Assembly (NCBI RefSeq): GCF_032118995.1
Contig: NC_092653.1
Location: 22,711,202 to 22,775,201 of the forward strand
Source of the DNA: Asterias amurensis
Lineage: Eukaryota; Echinodermata; Asteroidea; Forcipulatida; Asteriidae
Direction: 5' to 3'
DNA: 64,000 nucleotides
Within the stretch, counting starts at the first letter, position 1; the number at the start of each line of letters is the position of its first letter. The notes beneath the pieces are model-generated. The model ran no database searches, was not told where the DNA came from, and was given only the letters and a program-made list of their open reading frames with translations. Of this stretch, positions 11,901 through 21,631 are shown in pieces. A program made the translations under genes and the position numbers.

Positions 11901-14900
11901 CCGCACTAGTGCAAATAATCATGGGTCTCTCCCTGGAAATACATTCTTTAGACCATCTGGAAGACTGTGGGATTGTTAGTTTATAGTGTATTGAAATAAA
12001 GAATGCCAGTTCTTCCTTTCTAGTGCAGCCTTCATGATTGAAGATAGTTGCACTGCCAGACACCAGGACGAACCCTCTCTTTGCGTTAAAGGAACACGTT
12101 GCCTTGGATCGGTCGAGTTGGTCTTTGAAAAGCGTTTGTAACCGTTTTTTATAAAATGCATATGGGTAGAAAGATGTTGTAAAAGTAGAATACAATGATC
12201 CACACAAACATGCCTCGAAATTGCGTGGTTTTCCTTTTACCTCGTCGACTAACACGTCGGCCATTTATGGGGGTCAAAATTTTGACCCCCATAAATGGCC
12301 GACCATGTTAGTTCGCACAGTAGAAGGAAAACCACGCAATTTCGAGGCAAACTTGTGTGGATCATTGTATTCTACTTTTAAAACATCTTTCCAACCATAT
12401 GCATTTTATAAAAAACGGTTACAAACGCTTTTGTTTTGACCAACTCGTCCGATCCAAGGCAACGTGTTCCTTTAAGTGTGTACTGGGGTCTTTAAAGGCA
12501 CTGTACACGTTTGTTTCAAAGACTAGTCTTCTCACTTGGTGTATCCCATCATAAGCATAAAATAACAAGCCTGTGAAAATTTGGGCTTAATCGGTCATCG
12601 AAGTTGTGAGAAAATGATGGAAGAAAAAACACCCTTGTTGGACGAATTTGTGTGCTTTCAGATAGGAGTAAAAGACTTCTAGCTAGAAGTCTTTTATTAT
12701 TTTAGTGAGAAATAACCTCTTTCTCAAAAACTACATTACTTTAGAGGGAATCGTTTCCCACAATGTTTTATGCTATCAACAGCTCTCCAATGCTCGTTAC
12801 CAAGTCAGTTTTTAAGTTAATATTTGTTTTGAGTAATTACCAAACGTGTACCTTCCCTTTAACATGCATTGATATAACAACACACGGAACCTACCGCTTT
12901 ACGTCCTGTACGAAGGGCGAAGCAATGGTTAAGTAAATTGCTTAAGGACACTGGACACTACTGGTAATCACTGTTAGCATAGAAACTTACTTGGTAACAA
13001 GCAATGGAGAGCTGTTGGAAAGTATAAAACATTGTGAGAAACGGCTCCCTTTTCTTTTGGAGAAAGAAGTACATTGTACTTTTTCACAAATTTAATTTTG
13101 AGACCTCAGATTTAGAATTTGAGGTCTCAAAATCAAGCATCTGAAAGCACTCAACTTCGTGTGACAATTGAGTTCAAAGTTTCACAGGTTCGTTATTTTG
13201 TGCATTGAGATATATCAAGTGAGAAGACTGGTCTTTTTGACAATTAACAAAGGTGTCCAGTGTCTTTAAGGACTTAAGTGGGACTCCAAACCATACTCTG
13301 CTGATCAGATACACCAGAGCTTGAGTTTGGTGCTCTTCACCGCTCAGCCATCCAACCCCCATGGGTCAAATGGCAGGGTTTTATTATAATGTCCCAAATG
13401 GACTCTTGAGCATTTGAGGATTGAAATTCTTCTTACCTGTTCTGAGCTGTGACGTGTCTCTTGTTTCCCGCTTGTGTCATTGTGGTCTCCCTGCTCACTG
13501 GTACTCCTTAACCCAAGAACTGCCTCAACCGCCGCTTCCTGCTCACTGCTGTCTGAAATCTAATGTCAAATATTTTAGACTTTATATTGGTACACAAGTT
13601 TAGGGGTTAAACAAAAACAAATTGACTACAGCGAGATTTAAACCAACGACCTCTGGATCAATGTGTCAACGCTTTACCAACTGAGCTATCTTGCTCTATG
13701 TTGGCGGGCTCCCTACAGCATCAACGGCCGATTCCTGATCACTGCTGTCTGAAATCTAATGGTATTGTTTATTCATAGCTGGAAGGAATTTCCCTCTCTT
13801 CACACTTTGCATTGTAAAAACTACTATTTAACAAAAAAATTATGATTTGGATTAAATGAGACATACAAAATTTGGGGTTGACCAAAAAGAAATTACTATA
13901 GAGTGGGATTACTGCTGTGTAGCTTGGTATCACACCCAAGTTTACGACAACTTACGTAGGTAGCTCAGAGTGTCGTTGTGGCAGGAGAGTCTGTTTCCCT
14001 GGAGATTCAGTCCCCAATGCAGTGAGCTGTGCACAGACATCTTCTGATAGCACCCTCTTCTGAATCATCCTCCTTAAAGGCAGTGGACACTATTGGTAAT
14101 CGCTCAAAATAATTATTAACATAAAACCTTTCGAGTAATGGGGAGAGGCTGAAGTCCCTTAGTTTTCGAGAAAGAATTAAATTTCCAAGAATTTGATTTT
14201 GAGACCTCAGATTAAGAACTTGAGGTCTCGAAATCAACCAACTAAACGCACAAAACTTTGTGTAACAAGGGTGTTTTTTTTCTTTCATTATTATCTTGAA
14301 AGTTCGATGACCGATGAGCTCAAATTTTTACAGGTTTGTTATTTTATGCATATGTTGAGAATGATACACCAACAGTGAAGGCTAGTCTTTGACAATTACC
14401 AATAGTGTCCACTGCCTTTAAGGCTGTGTTAATTTCCCATATGGGGAACACGGGGGCCAGATTTCCCTATGACACCGGCATGTTAATCAGGAAGTTGTTG
14501 GCTCAAATTTGCCCATGCAGTGTCCATTGATATAGGTATAGCAGGATTTGGGAATTTTTGTGCAAGTCTTTAACAAAGTTATCAATTCATTTTCAGAATA
14601 ATTATACTGTTATACATTTTTGTTTGGCTTTCTACCCTTACCTGAGCTTGTGGTGCATTTTCTTGAAGAGCTTTGATGGCTGTGCAGGCCGTCTGTAATT
14701 GTGTCTTGAAGTACGTTGCCATCTCAGATTGCATTGCTTTAATGCCCTCTGCATCCTGCACCAGACTATTATATTCTTTCTTAACTCGCTGGAGTCTTTG
14801 CATCATCTCACAGGGATTGAGCTGTTGAAAAATATGACATAGTTTCATGGTTTCCTGTGTTGTTTGAACTGTTAATTATTTTCAGCAGGATTGAACGATA

Positions 14901-16922
14901 ATTGTTAGACTCAAACTCAATTATTTACAAATATTCTTTTGAGATAAAGATGTGGAATTAAAAAAAAACAAGACCATCAAACTTGTCCTGTCTTGAGTTT
15001 ACTGGCTCAACACTGAAATCAATGGCCTCAAACCGGTGGGCGACTGTACAATTTGAGCCTTATGGAAAGTAATTATGGACTAGTTAAATGTATTTATACA
15101 ACTGTATGTGTTGCTTAGTTTGTAGAACACCAGAATATAAATCAGGATATGGCAGGTTCAAATCCCTCTCTGGCTGGGTTAATCTTTAATTCTGTCTTCA
15201 CTCAAAATATATTTTATTTTCAGTGTGTCTTCATTTTCAGTTTGTTTGTCCTCAGCTAACTACTGAACCAATCCTGTTCTTTTTTTTTAATGTAACCATA
15301 AATACCTGATTGTTTGATCCAAGTTGTTCTCGGAACTCATCCTCCAATTTTCTGGACATGTACTCCAAATCAGACTCTGCCTTGCGGAACTATATAGAAA
15401 TACACTGTGCAATTTAATGATATGTAAAGTTGTAACAAACGCATTAAAATGTAGCTTCAAAGTTCAAATCATCTAAAAATAACAGTATGATGAACAATAG
15501 TTGGGATAATTTTATCCGCCCTTAGGGTTAGGCTTAGCTTAGCCTTAATTAATAACTCCAAAACCACTGTTTTTTTTTCTCACCTGAGAAGAAGGGTTAC
15601 CACATATATACATCCAGGAAAAAAGAGAGAAGAATAAAAGCCAAGTAAAGGCCTATATATAATTAAAATTAAACTAAAATGGGGGTGGGGGTGTGAATTG
15701 ATGGATTGATTGTATGGTTTTGTATTTGTACTTTGTATCCTCTGCTTACCAGTTATCACGCTATTATGCCTTTTTCTTTGAATTGGGAAAAAAATACTGA
15801 TGCCATATATCAACCGATGCCCTAATTATCTTCATTTGTTAATACGAAGTATGCAAACATGTATTAAAACTTGATGGACATTGAAATGTTCACACCACAC
15901 ACCGATCTTGGATGACTTCAACTGGCCCCATTTGTTTTGAGTTTTTCCTGTTTTCACGGCAAATGAGAAAGTATGGTTTCCCGGTGAAGCCATACATGGA
16001 AGAAACATCTGCAGTGACTACAAGTGTTCTTTGAGACTCTGTGTATGACTGTATAGCCAGCAGTTGCCTTCATTTTATTCAAAATATTTTTTTATTAAAT
16101 TTTTAAAATTACCATGGTAACTTGCAAAAAAATAAAAAAAATATAAAAAGTGTGAATAATTACTGGCTTCAAAATCTGATTTCTATTTATTTTTTTTCTA
16201 TTTTTTTTCTTAATATTTATAATAAAGCGTATAAATAAACAGTGATAATTGAATCAACCAGCTGATGTTTAAATTTTAATATAAATAATAGTATTGATAC
16301 GAGGGTGACAAAATAAAAATCTCCAAAAATATTAGAAAATGATATAAGGCACAGTCTTCTTAAAGCCTCGGTATTTTTTTTTAAGAATGCTCAGCAAAAC
16401 ATTCAGTCACATGATTTTGATCATCATGAATTGTGAATTGAAATAGCGTTTGATGAAACTTTTTCGGTGGGCAAATATTTTTATATGCCCTCAACATTAT
16501 GACATATTTTGTGTACCTTGTAGAAATGCCTTAAATACCAAACTTTTTGCATTTACAAGTGCAAATGACCAGTGGAGCCTTACGTGTTTCTAAGTTTTGG
16601 TCAAAGAAGAGGAGACTCTTTGCTTGGCGAATAAAACCACACAATTTTTATCTTGGGACTGTTTACATCACGCACAGAGAGGTAAAAGATTTGCCACGAT
16701 ATTAGGGACACCTCGAAAACAGGACCTCCTACGATACATGTAACATTGTAAGCTTGTATTTTGTAATTTTTCACAAACTTGAAACTGAATTGGACTTACC
16801 AACACTTCCACTTTGTCCACTGTGTTCTCCATGTCACGGCCAAGTTTGTCGGTATCAAAGTCAAGCTGGCCCGGCTGTTGGTTATGGCTAATTTTGTCCA
16901 TTCTTTCAAGTGTCAAATTCAT
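8917..16922 (-). CDS. SKA2: SKA2-like kinetochore protein with C-terminal winged-helix-like domain, 9 exons
   Basis: Subunit of the Ska complex, which couples kinetochores to spindle microtubules. Coding exons in order: 16800-16922, 15306-15389, 14642-14821, 13956-14059, 13437-13548, 11221-11290, 10424-10527, 10174-10293 and 8917-8976. Phases agree and give 318 residues. Residues 35-52, VDKVEVLFRKAESDLEYM, align with human VDKLELMFQKAESDLDYI as I recall it, so residues ~30-130 match all of SKA2 (121 aa in human). Residues ~140-225 are polar linker. Residues ~235-318 form an extra domain (EDEFESVSPLVKGRVKL, then MRALKIVHIAKSG), reminiscent of the winged-helix microtubule-binding domain of SKA1. 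The start could instead be Met31. The exon 5 acceptor was chosen by phase. The identity is firm; the C-terminal domain call is inference. Confidence 0.88.
9024..9322. repeat. MITE with AGAACTAGAGNGCGCAC ends
   Basis: A ~295-bp element with inverted ends (TATATAAGAACTAGAGTGCG and CGCCCTCTATTTCTTATACA). It shares its whole body, including ACAAACACACAC and CCATTCTGTACACGCG, with 27247-27703 and 38267-38559. Confidence 0.85.
9359..9623. repeat. MITE with ~60-bp inverted repeats
   Basis: The left arm CTTCAGGAACGTCCACATAA ... GGATTCCCTACGTGACG is mirrored at the right end (CGTCACGTAGGGAATCCAGC ... CCGTTCCTGAAG). The ~150-bp centre is unique. Confidence 0.85.
9766..10126. repeat. TTAA-type MITE, GGTACACGTTTGG variant
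   Basis: Ends AAGGTACACGTTTGGTAATT and its complement. The body contains CTCCCTCTGAAGTAAC and ACACCAAGTGAGAAGACTGG, as in the other copies. It lies in SKA2-like intron 8, about 50 bp beyond exon 8. Confidence 0.85.
10769..11168. repeat. TTAA-type MITE, GGCAGTGGACAC variant
   Basis: Starts TTAAAGGCAGTGGACACTAT and ends ACCAATAGTGTCC...TCTTTAA. About 400 bp, close to full length, in intron 6 of the SKA2-like gene. Confidence 0.88.
11630..11905 (-). repeat. tRNA-derived SINE, partial
   Basis: Contains the body motifs GGAACACCGGGACGAACCCC and CACAACACATGGGACCAA, which also occur, broken up, at 12040-13365. The tRNA-related head is missing in this copy. Confidence 0.6.
12086..12475. repeat. Foldback MITE, near-perfect 390-bp palindrome
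   Basis: TTAA-flanked palindrome. The arms run from AGGAACACGTTGCCTTGGAT to the centre at 12279/12280 (GGGTCAAAATTTTGACCC) and back. Arms of about 190 bp have few mismatches. A second copy lies at 39285-39617. Confidence 0.92.
12492..12862. repeat. TTAA-type MITE, reverse orientation
   Basis: Reads AAGGCACTGTACACGTTTG at the left and CCAAACGTGTACCTTCCCTT at the right. The inner stretch AAAGACTTCTAGCTAGAAGT is itself palindromic. Same variant as 9766-10126, inverted. Confidence 0.85.
12942..13269. repeat. TTAA-type MITE
   Basis: Left end TTAAGGACACTGGACACTAC, right end AAAGGTGTCCAGTGTCTTTAA. It holds the typical GAGACCTCAGATTTAGAATT hairpin of this family. Confidence 0.85.
13521..13920. repeat. 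Diverged tandem duplication including SKA2-like exon 5 acceptor end
   Basis: 13521-13616 and 13725-13910 share, in the same order, CACTGCTGTCTGAAATCTAATG (20-22 bases, at 13544 and 13748) and, after a diverged stretch, TTTAGGGGTTAAACAAAAAC versus TTTGGGGTTGACCAAAAAG. The second copy keeps an exon-like start, but an in-frame stop follows soon after. A SINE-like tRNA remnant (13620-13700) lies between them. Confidence 0.65.
13620..13700 (-). repeat. tRNA-like SINE remnant
   Basis: On the minus strand TAGCTCAGTTGGTAAAGCG resembles a tRNA A box and GTTGGTTTAAATCTCGC a decayed B box. The arms do not pair well enough for a working tRNA. Confidence 0.6.
14074..14421. repeat. TTAA-type MITE abutting the SKA2-like exon 4 acceptor
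   Basis: Starts TTAAAGGCAGTGGACACTAT and ends AATAGTGTCCACTGCCTTTAA. On the gene's strand its last bases (GTGTCCACTGCCTTT) lie 15-30 bases before the proposed exon 4 start at 14059. Confidence 0.88.
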
Positions 16923-17907
16923 TCAATCAAGTCCCCAAATATCAACTAATTTTGTGTCCTTTTAGTTTTACAATTACGCCGTCTGAAATTTAGCGGGGCT
17001 CACAAACAGCGCCCTCTCTCAAAGCAAAAGAAATAATGTTTTGCTAAAAAAAAAAAAAAAAAGTGCGCATCATTAATTTGATAGGGCGCCCTCTGTCAGT
17101 ACCAGCAAACACTTTCCAGTAAAAGGTCAAAGGTGACCGTATTGCAGCACATAGTTTCCGCACGGTGTGATGTGTGGATTGCAAAGCCTTCCTAAAAAAA
17201 CTCATGAACCATTCGCAAATAATGCAACATTTCTCTACATAAAATCTTCGAATTTTACGCAATGTAAAGCCAGACCGCCGAAGTACAAAGCATGAATTCT
17301 CCTCATTGAGATGGAAAGTCTAAATACCGAGATAAAAATGGGACTCCAGTCCCCGGGTGTGTCCAAAAACTGACCAGCAGATCGAGGGAGATACAGCAAG
17401 AAGAGACGATCGACTTTTGCCACAACACCACAGTGCCTGAATTAATGTGAGTTACGTCATATTACGTAGACATGATACATATTAAATTCACCGTAGGTTT
17501 GAACTGGATTTAATTAATTGTGCATGTATGCAATTTTTGTTATATTGTGTGGTCTTTGCCTCCTACTTTATAATTTTGTCGTTGCATTTACATACAATCA
17601 ATCATTTGTGTAAATTTTAAACAAATTGATTCACACAACACAATCACCAGACCACATCATCATGCGATCATGACTGACACTATTATTATAATTATGGCTT
17701 AATCATCATCTTGATCATGTGACTAATTCATGAATAATAATTTTGTTTAGCTAATTAAAGCAGGCTTGTTTTATTCTTCTTAATTTATTTTGACAACACA
17801 TTTTAATTGGTAAAAACAGAATGTGTTTCATTTATTTGCCTAGCCCTAAAGTAACAGCCTAAGCTAAATTATTTTAAAAGTAAAAATTATTAAACTACAA
17901 CAAGTAG

Positions 17908-18645
17908 ACGGTCGCACTAAATACCGACAACTCACGACCCCTCACGACAACTCACGACAACAATGTTTAAATGCACTTTAACAAAACATTTGAACATAAG
18001 TCAACCGTTAAATTTATGCACAAGGGTGATATGCATCTAAATCACTTTTAAACTGTTGAAAATTTTGCTCTTTTAACTGTAAAAAAGGTGTTTTTTACCC
18101 CGAATTTAGAAGCAAACGGAAATATTTGCCATGTTGTCTTTCGACGTAGTTGACGATTCTATTACACCGCAGGGGGCATGGGTAATTTCTGAGGGCTGAG
18201 TTGTATTTTTTTCTTTTTTGTTTTAGCTGCTGTTTTTTTTCTTTCTTGTTATTAGTAACTAAGCCGACACTCTGGAATTCAATAAAAGGGAAGATTTAAA
18301 TATAATATTTTTTAAAACTCTATGGGGACTATGAGAGGCACATAAAATGGTAAATAATCATCTTGCGTATTGTATCACCCCTGCGGTGTAATGGAATCGT
18401 CCACGTACGTCGAAAGACAACATGGCGGATATTTCCGTTTGCTACTAAATTCAGGGTAATAAACACCTTTTTTACAGTTAAAAATAAAAAAATTTCAACA
18501 GTTTGAAAGTGATTTGGGTGCATATGACTCTTGTGCATATATTTACTGGTTTAATTATGTTCAAATATTCTGTTAAAGTGCATTTAAAAATTGTTGTCGT
18601 GAGGGGTCGTGAGGGGTCGTGAGTTGTCGGTATTTAGTGCGACCC
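17908..18645. mobile_element. Long inverted-repeat DNA transposon, 7-bp target duplication
   Basis: About 738 bp with inverted arms of ~270 bp. The left arm starts with GGTCGCACTAAATACCGAC and the right ends with its complement. CAAGTAG occurs at both flanks (17901-17907 and 18646-18652). The arm tips carry short repeats of CTCACGACCC. Nothing coding was seen in the ~180-bp centre. Non-autonomous. Confidence 0.88.
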
Positions 18646-18695
18646 CAAGTAGGGCCTGTATGACTGATATTGTATTGCTACTTGGGTCCCCCGCA

Positions 18696-18716
18696 CCCCC
18701 CCCCCCCCCCCCCCCC
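18696..18716. repeat. Run of 21 C
   Basis: Uninterrupted C tract just outside the transposon at 17908-18645. On the minus strand it is a G tract that could fold into a quadruplex. Confidence 0.95.
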
Positions 18717-19464
18717 TTCGCCAAAGAATGTATCATGGCTGTTTTATATAATTTACAGTTGCCATTCAGAATCATTCATTTATGACGTGTTTCAACTTAA
18801 ACTTTGAAATAAAGTACATGATGTAGTATCTTAGTTCCACTATTAACTGCTCTTGGTTGGTTGGTTGTAGCATTACACACATAGAGTAAAGTAAACAAAT
18901 TTGAAGAATTGCTTCAAGTTGAAGACAATTTGTCAATTATTTTCCAAACAGCAATTTATGAAAATTTTAACAATTAGATCTTGAATTTATAAACAAGTAT
19001 TATCACCCTGGTTCAATCCTACATGTAATAGTCACCCCAATAAAGTAGAGTATGCAGTAGGGGAGAAGAAAGGGGTGACATTATTGACGGGGGAGGCTTA
19101 GCTACGGGGGTGACTCTGTCAGTGGGCGACATTGTAGTGGGCGACTTTGCTGGAGGGTGGGGGGTGGGATCGAGTTGACTGGGTCCCATGAAAGCTAATT
19201 GGTTGTAGGCTTGAATATCATATGAGTTTGTTGTTTAACCATCCTACTCTGACACTCATTAATATTTATGAGAGGAGTTTGACTATCCATGCTGAATCGA
19301 GTGGTTGTGTGGGGTACATGTAGAACAGCTGTGATTTGTGGCATTCACCATGTCATTGTGAATGAAGGCTGGCATAATGCATAGTCTACAGACACTTGTA
19401 CAATGTATCATTCAAAAGTAAATGGATGATTGAAGGTTAATGCATTTAGCCTACAGCTTTACAG

Positions 19465-19642
19465 TGAGGCCTGGATTTTATCTTTCAAAGGGCAAGGCCA
19501 TTTCCATTTTGCAGAGACACTTCTATTGCAAAATCTTAAAGTCTATAGGAAACTTTCAAAAGAAGGCACCAAGGCCAAGACCAGGGCAATGGAGGCCGTG
19601 GCCTTTGTCATGTTTGTGGCCTGGGTGTAATTCCAGGCCTGT
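19465..19642. repeat. MITE, AGGCCTG-ended family
   Basis: Begins AGGCCTGGATTTTATCTTTC and ends ATTCCAGGCCTG. Internal GGCACCAAGGCCAAGACCAG recurs at 22680, 26650 and 54030. It ends 70 bp before the KIAA2013 start codon. Confidence 0.6.
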
Positions 19643-19711
19643 GTTGTATTTGTATGAGACATAATAACACAGTTTTCCTGTTGTTCTTTCTAGCCAGGTG
19701 ATTGAAGTACA

Positions 19712-21631
19712 ATGGGTCTAGCCACTCTACTCAAACGCCTGTCCGCAATGGCCTCAAATCCCCGCAGCCGCAAAATCATCTTCCTCGCCATCGCTGCGCT
19801 GGTTTGCTTCGGTTACATCGGTCCATGGGTCATCCACCACAACCAGACAGTCAAAGTCACTACAGGCTGTCTAACGCTAAAACTCAAGGAACTGGAAAGC
19901 GAAATGAGCCAAGTGGAAGCTTCTATTTACCAGGCGGATAAACATGAAGGCAGTGCAGATCGTGTTATACCGTTTGTTGGGAATGGTAACATTGGTCTAG
20001 TTGCCAACGTCTTAAAAGCTAATGGAATTATGGTGAGAAATGAGGAGTCATGGATTAATATAGGATTGTACCGCCCTCTTGTGAGAGCCAAGCTTATTGG
20101 CCTCAAAGACCAGAGCGCAACTGTTTTACACTACAAGAAAGCACAGGTGCAGAGGTACCAGTGTTACTCTGTAGAGGAATCTTGTGTGTTGGTCAAAACT
20201 AATACACTTGTTCATAGAGTTATGCCTTCCGTCATGCTGCAAGAAATTATTGTAGAAAATGATGCCGATCAACCAGTCACGTTGGAACTCGCACGGAACG
20301 GTCCACACAAGTGGAAGGGCTCAGCATCAACAATGGAGATGTACACGGTGAATGGCAAGACTCGGGAGTATGTGTTATCCGCAGGTGATGTCGCAATCTC
20401 GAATCCTGCCGGTGGTAATAGAGTGATTGTTTTGGTCATTGCAGCAAGTGTGTTAGAAAAGAAAATCGTAGTGCCATCGAAATCGGTTCACAGAGAGCAT
20501 GTCTTGACGATCGTGAAATATTCAGATCCTGTGGGTAGCAGCTCTCCTCAAATCAGTGCGCGTTTAGTTGACGAAGCTAACGATGAGTTTTTCAAACTGC
20601 TGCACCAAGATTTCTCCGAGTTGATCCAAGAACATGAGAGCACGTGGACGCAGCAAATCTGGAACACAGGTCTCGTCCAAGAACCTCTTGCGATTCCGCT
20701 CAATCCACGCGTAGATACTGAGGTGCAGCGACAACTGAGCCACATTGCCGCTGTCCATCTCTTTAACATCCTCACAACAGCCGTGATGTATTACATGATG
20801 TCCTCCATTCAGGCGCCTTTGCTGACTCCATCCGTCCCCATCCAACGCAAAAAGGAAGTCATAATGGCCTTGCAGCAACCAGGGTCATGCTTCAGCGGAC
20901 AACCAACGCTCTTTGAAGACTCTCTGTGGCGTCCTGTAAACTCGGAAAAAGAATTAGCGGACCTTCTATCTCACTGGCAGCATGTTTTATACAAGCACGG
21001 CTGCCATAGCCTTCTATCCGTCGGAGTAACTGGTATCATGCAAGCGATGATGTTGAGTTTCCTCGCCGGGCAGTTCACCGAACGTGAGCTCTCCTTCCAC
21101 GCCGATCCGCTGCTGTTCCGCAACAAATTCCATCTGCATAATATATTTTACAACACGTCCTTCCTGCACGTTGATATCAATCCCAATCCGGGCGAGCAAG
21201 GGATCTTCATCAGCACCACCAGTATACAGGCTAAGGGCGTTACGCCCATAAAACTTTACGCCTGCGGAACCGGGTGTGAGGGCACACCCATACTCCTCAC
21301 CGCTTCTATGCAACAAATCCCTTTAAAATGGACCGAGCCGCAAACCCCGTTTCTTTACATCTCGCACGACGTGAAACACTTAGCGTACTTGAAGCAGAAG
21401 ATCATCCACTTTAAACATCTGTATGAGTTAGACGCGGCAGCGGTGAATGCTCTGATGCCTGTCATCATCGACAACAAAGACAAGCAAGGCTTCCAGATGC
21501 CTGTCATTGTCTGGGTCATTATTATTATCTGTATTTTAATCTTCCACATGTTTCTGTTGAATCTGGTGTATAGGGAATATTGCTCAGGATCCTCAGGGGT
21601 GAAGCTCTCAGAGAAAACCAGCAGGGCGTGA
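19712..21631 (+). CDS. KIAA2013: KIAA2013 orthologue, single coding exon
   Basis: A 639-residue membrane protein; the human orthologue has 634. The molecular role is unknown; it is regarded as an ER/secretory membrane protein. Visible: an N-terminal hydrophobic segment (residues 22-41), potential glycosylation at N44-Q-T and in FYNTSF, a large lumenal domain, and a C-terminal membrane helix (597-619) followed by a short YREYC-containing tail. Stretches matching the human protein as I recall it include YYMMSS, CFSGQPT, a Gly-rich ILQ/IMQ-LSF motif followed by FTE, ADP, PIKLYAC and PFLYISHDVKHLAYL. The Met at 19712 is chosen because a splice-acceptor-like site lies just upstream and the helix follows at once. 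A first AATAAA after the stop lies at 22195-22200. Confidence 0.93.
   Translation: MGLATLLKRLSAMASNPRSRKIIFLAIAALVCFGYIGPWVIHHNQTVKVTTGCLTLKLKELESEMSQVEASIYQADKHEGSADRVIPFVGNGNIGLVANVLKANGIMVRNEESWINIGLYRPLVRAKLIGLKDQSATVLHYKKAQVQRYQCYSVEESCVLVKTNTLVHRVMPSVMLQEIIVENDADQPVTLELARNGPHKWKGSASTMEMYTVNGKTREYVLSAGDVAISNPAGGNRVIVLVIAASVLEKKIVVPSKSVHREHVLTIVKYSDPVGSSSPQISARLVDEANDEFFKLLHQDFSELIQEHESTWTQQIWNTGLVQEPLAIPLNPRVDTEVQRQLSHIAAVHLFNILTTAVMYYMMSSIQAPLLTPSVPIQRKKEVIMALQQPGSCFSGQPTLFEDSLWRPVNSEKELADLLSHWQHVLYKHGCHSLLSVGVTGIMQAMMLSFLAGQFTERELSFHADPLLFRNKFHLHNIFYNTSFLHVDINPNPGEQGIFISTTSIQAKGVTPIKLYACGTGCEGTPILLTASMQQIPLKWTEPQTPFLYISHDVKHLAYLKQKIIHFKHLYELDAAAVNALMPVIIDNKDKQGFQMPVIVWVIIIICILIFHMFLLNLVYREYCSGSSGVKLSEKTSRA

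Larger units (their letters stand above)
12040..13365 (-). repeat. SINE copy split by three MITE insertions
   Basis: SINE pieces at about 12040-12085 (ACACCAGGACGAACCC), 12476-12491 (GTACTGGGGTC), 12863-12941 (AACACACGGAACC ... AGCAATGGTTAAGT) and 13270-13365 (ACTCTGCTGATCAG ... CGCTCAGCCA) follow the order of the copy at 11630 plus the tRNA head seen at 31095. The gaps are filled by the elements at 12086-12475, 12492-12862 and 12942-13269. Confidence 0.75.
16923..19711. promoter_or_regulatory. Head-to-head intergenic region, SKA2-like / KIAA2013
   Basis: This region separates the start codons of two divergent genes. A shared or paired promoter near 16980-17460 is inference. No TATA box or known motif was identified. 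The remainder holds a long inverted-repeat transposon (17908-18645), a 21-base C run (18696-18716) and a MITE fragment (19465-19642). KIAA2013 probably has an untranslated first exon here, because TTCTTTCTAG at 19685-19694 looks like an acceptor 17 bases before its ATG. Confidence 0.45.

Noticed and set aside
13620-13700. A tRNA gene on the minus strand
   Set aside because: A- and B-box-like stretches exist, but acceptor and T stems do not pair. It is a SINE remnant.
17235-17423. A 62-codon minus-strand frame upstream of the SKA2-like gene
   Set aside because: No family match and no in-phase splice link to exon 1. More likely 5' UTR or chance.
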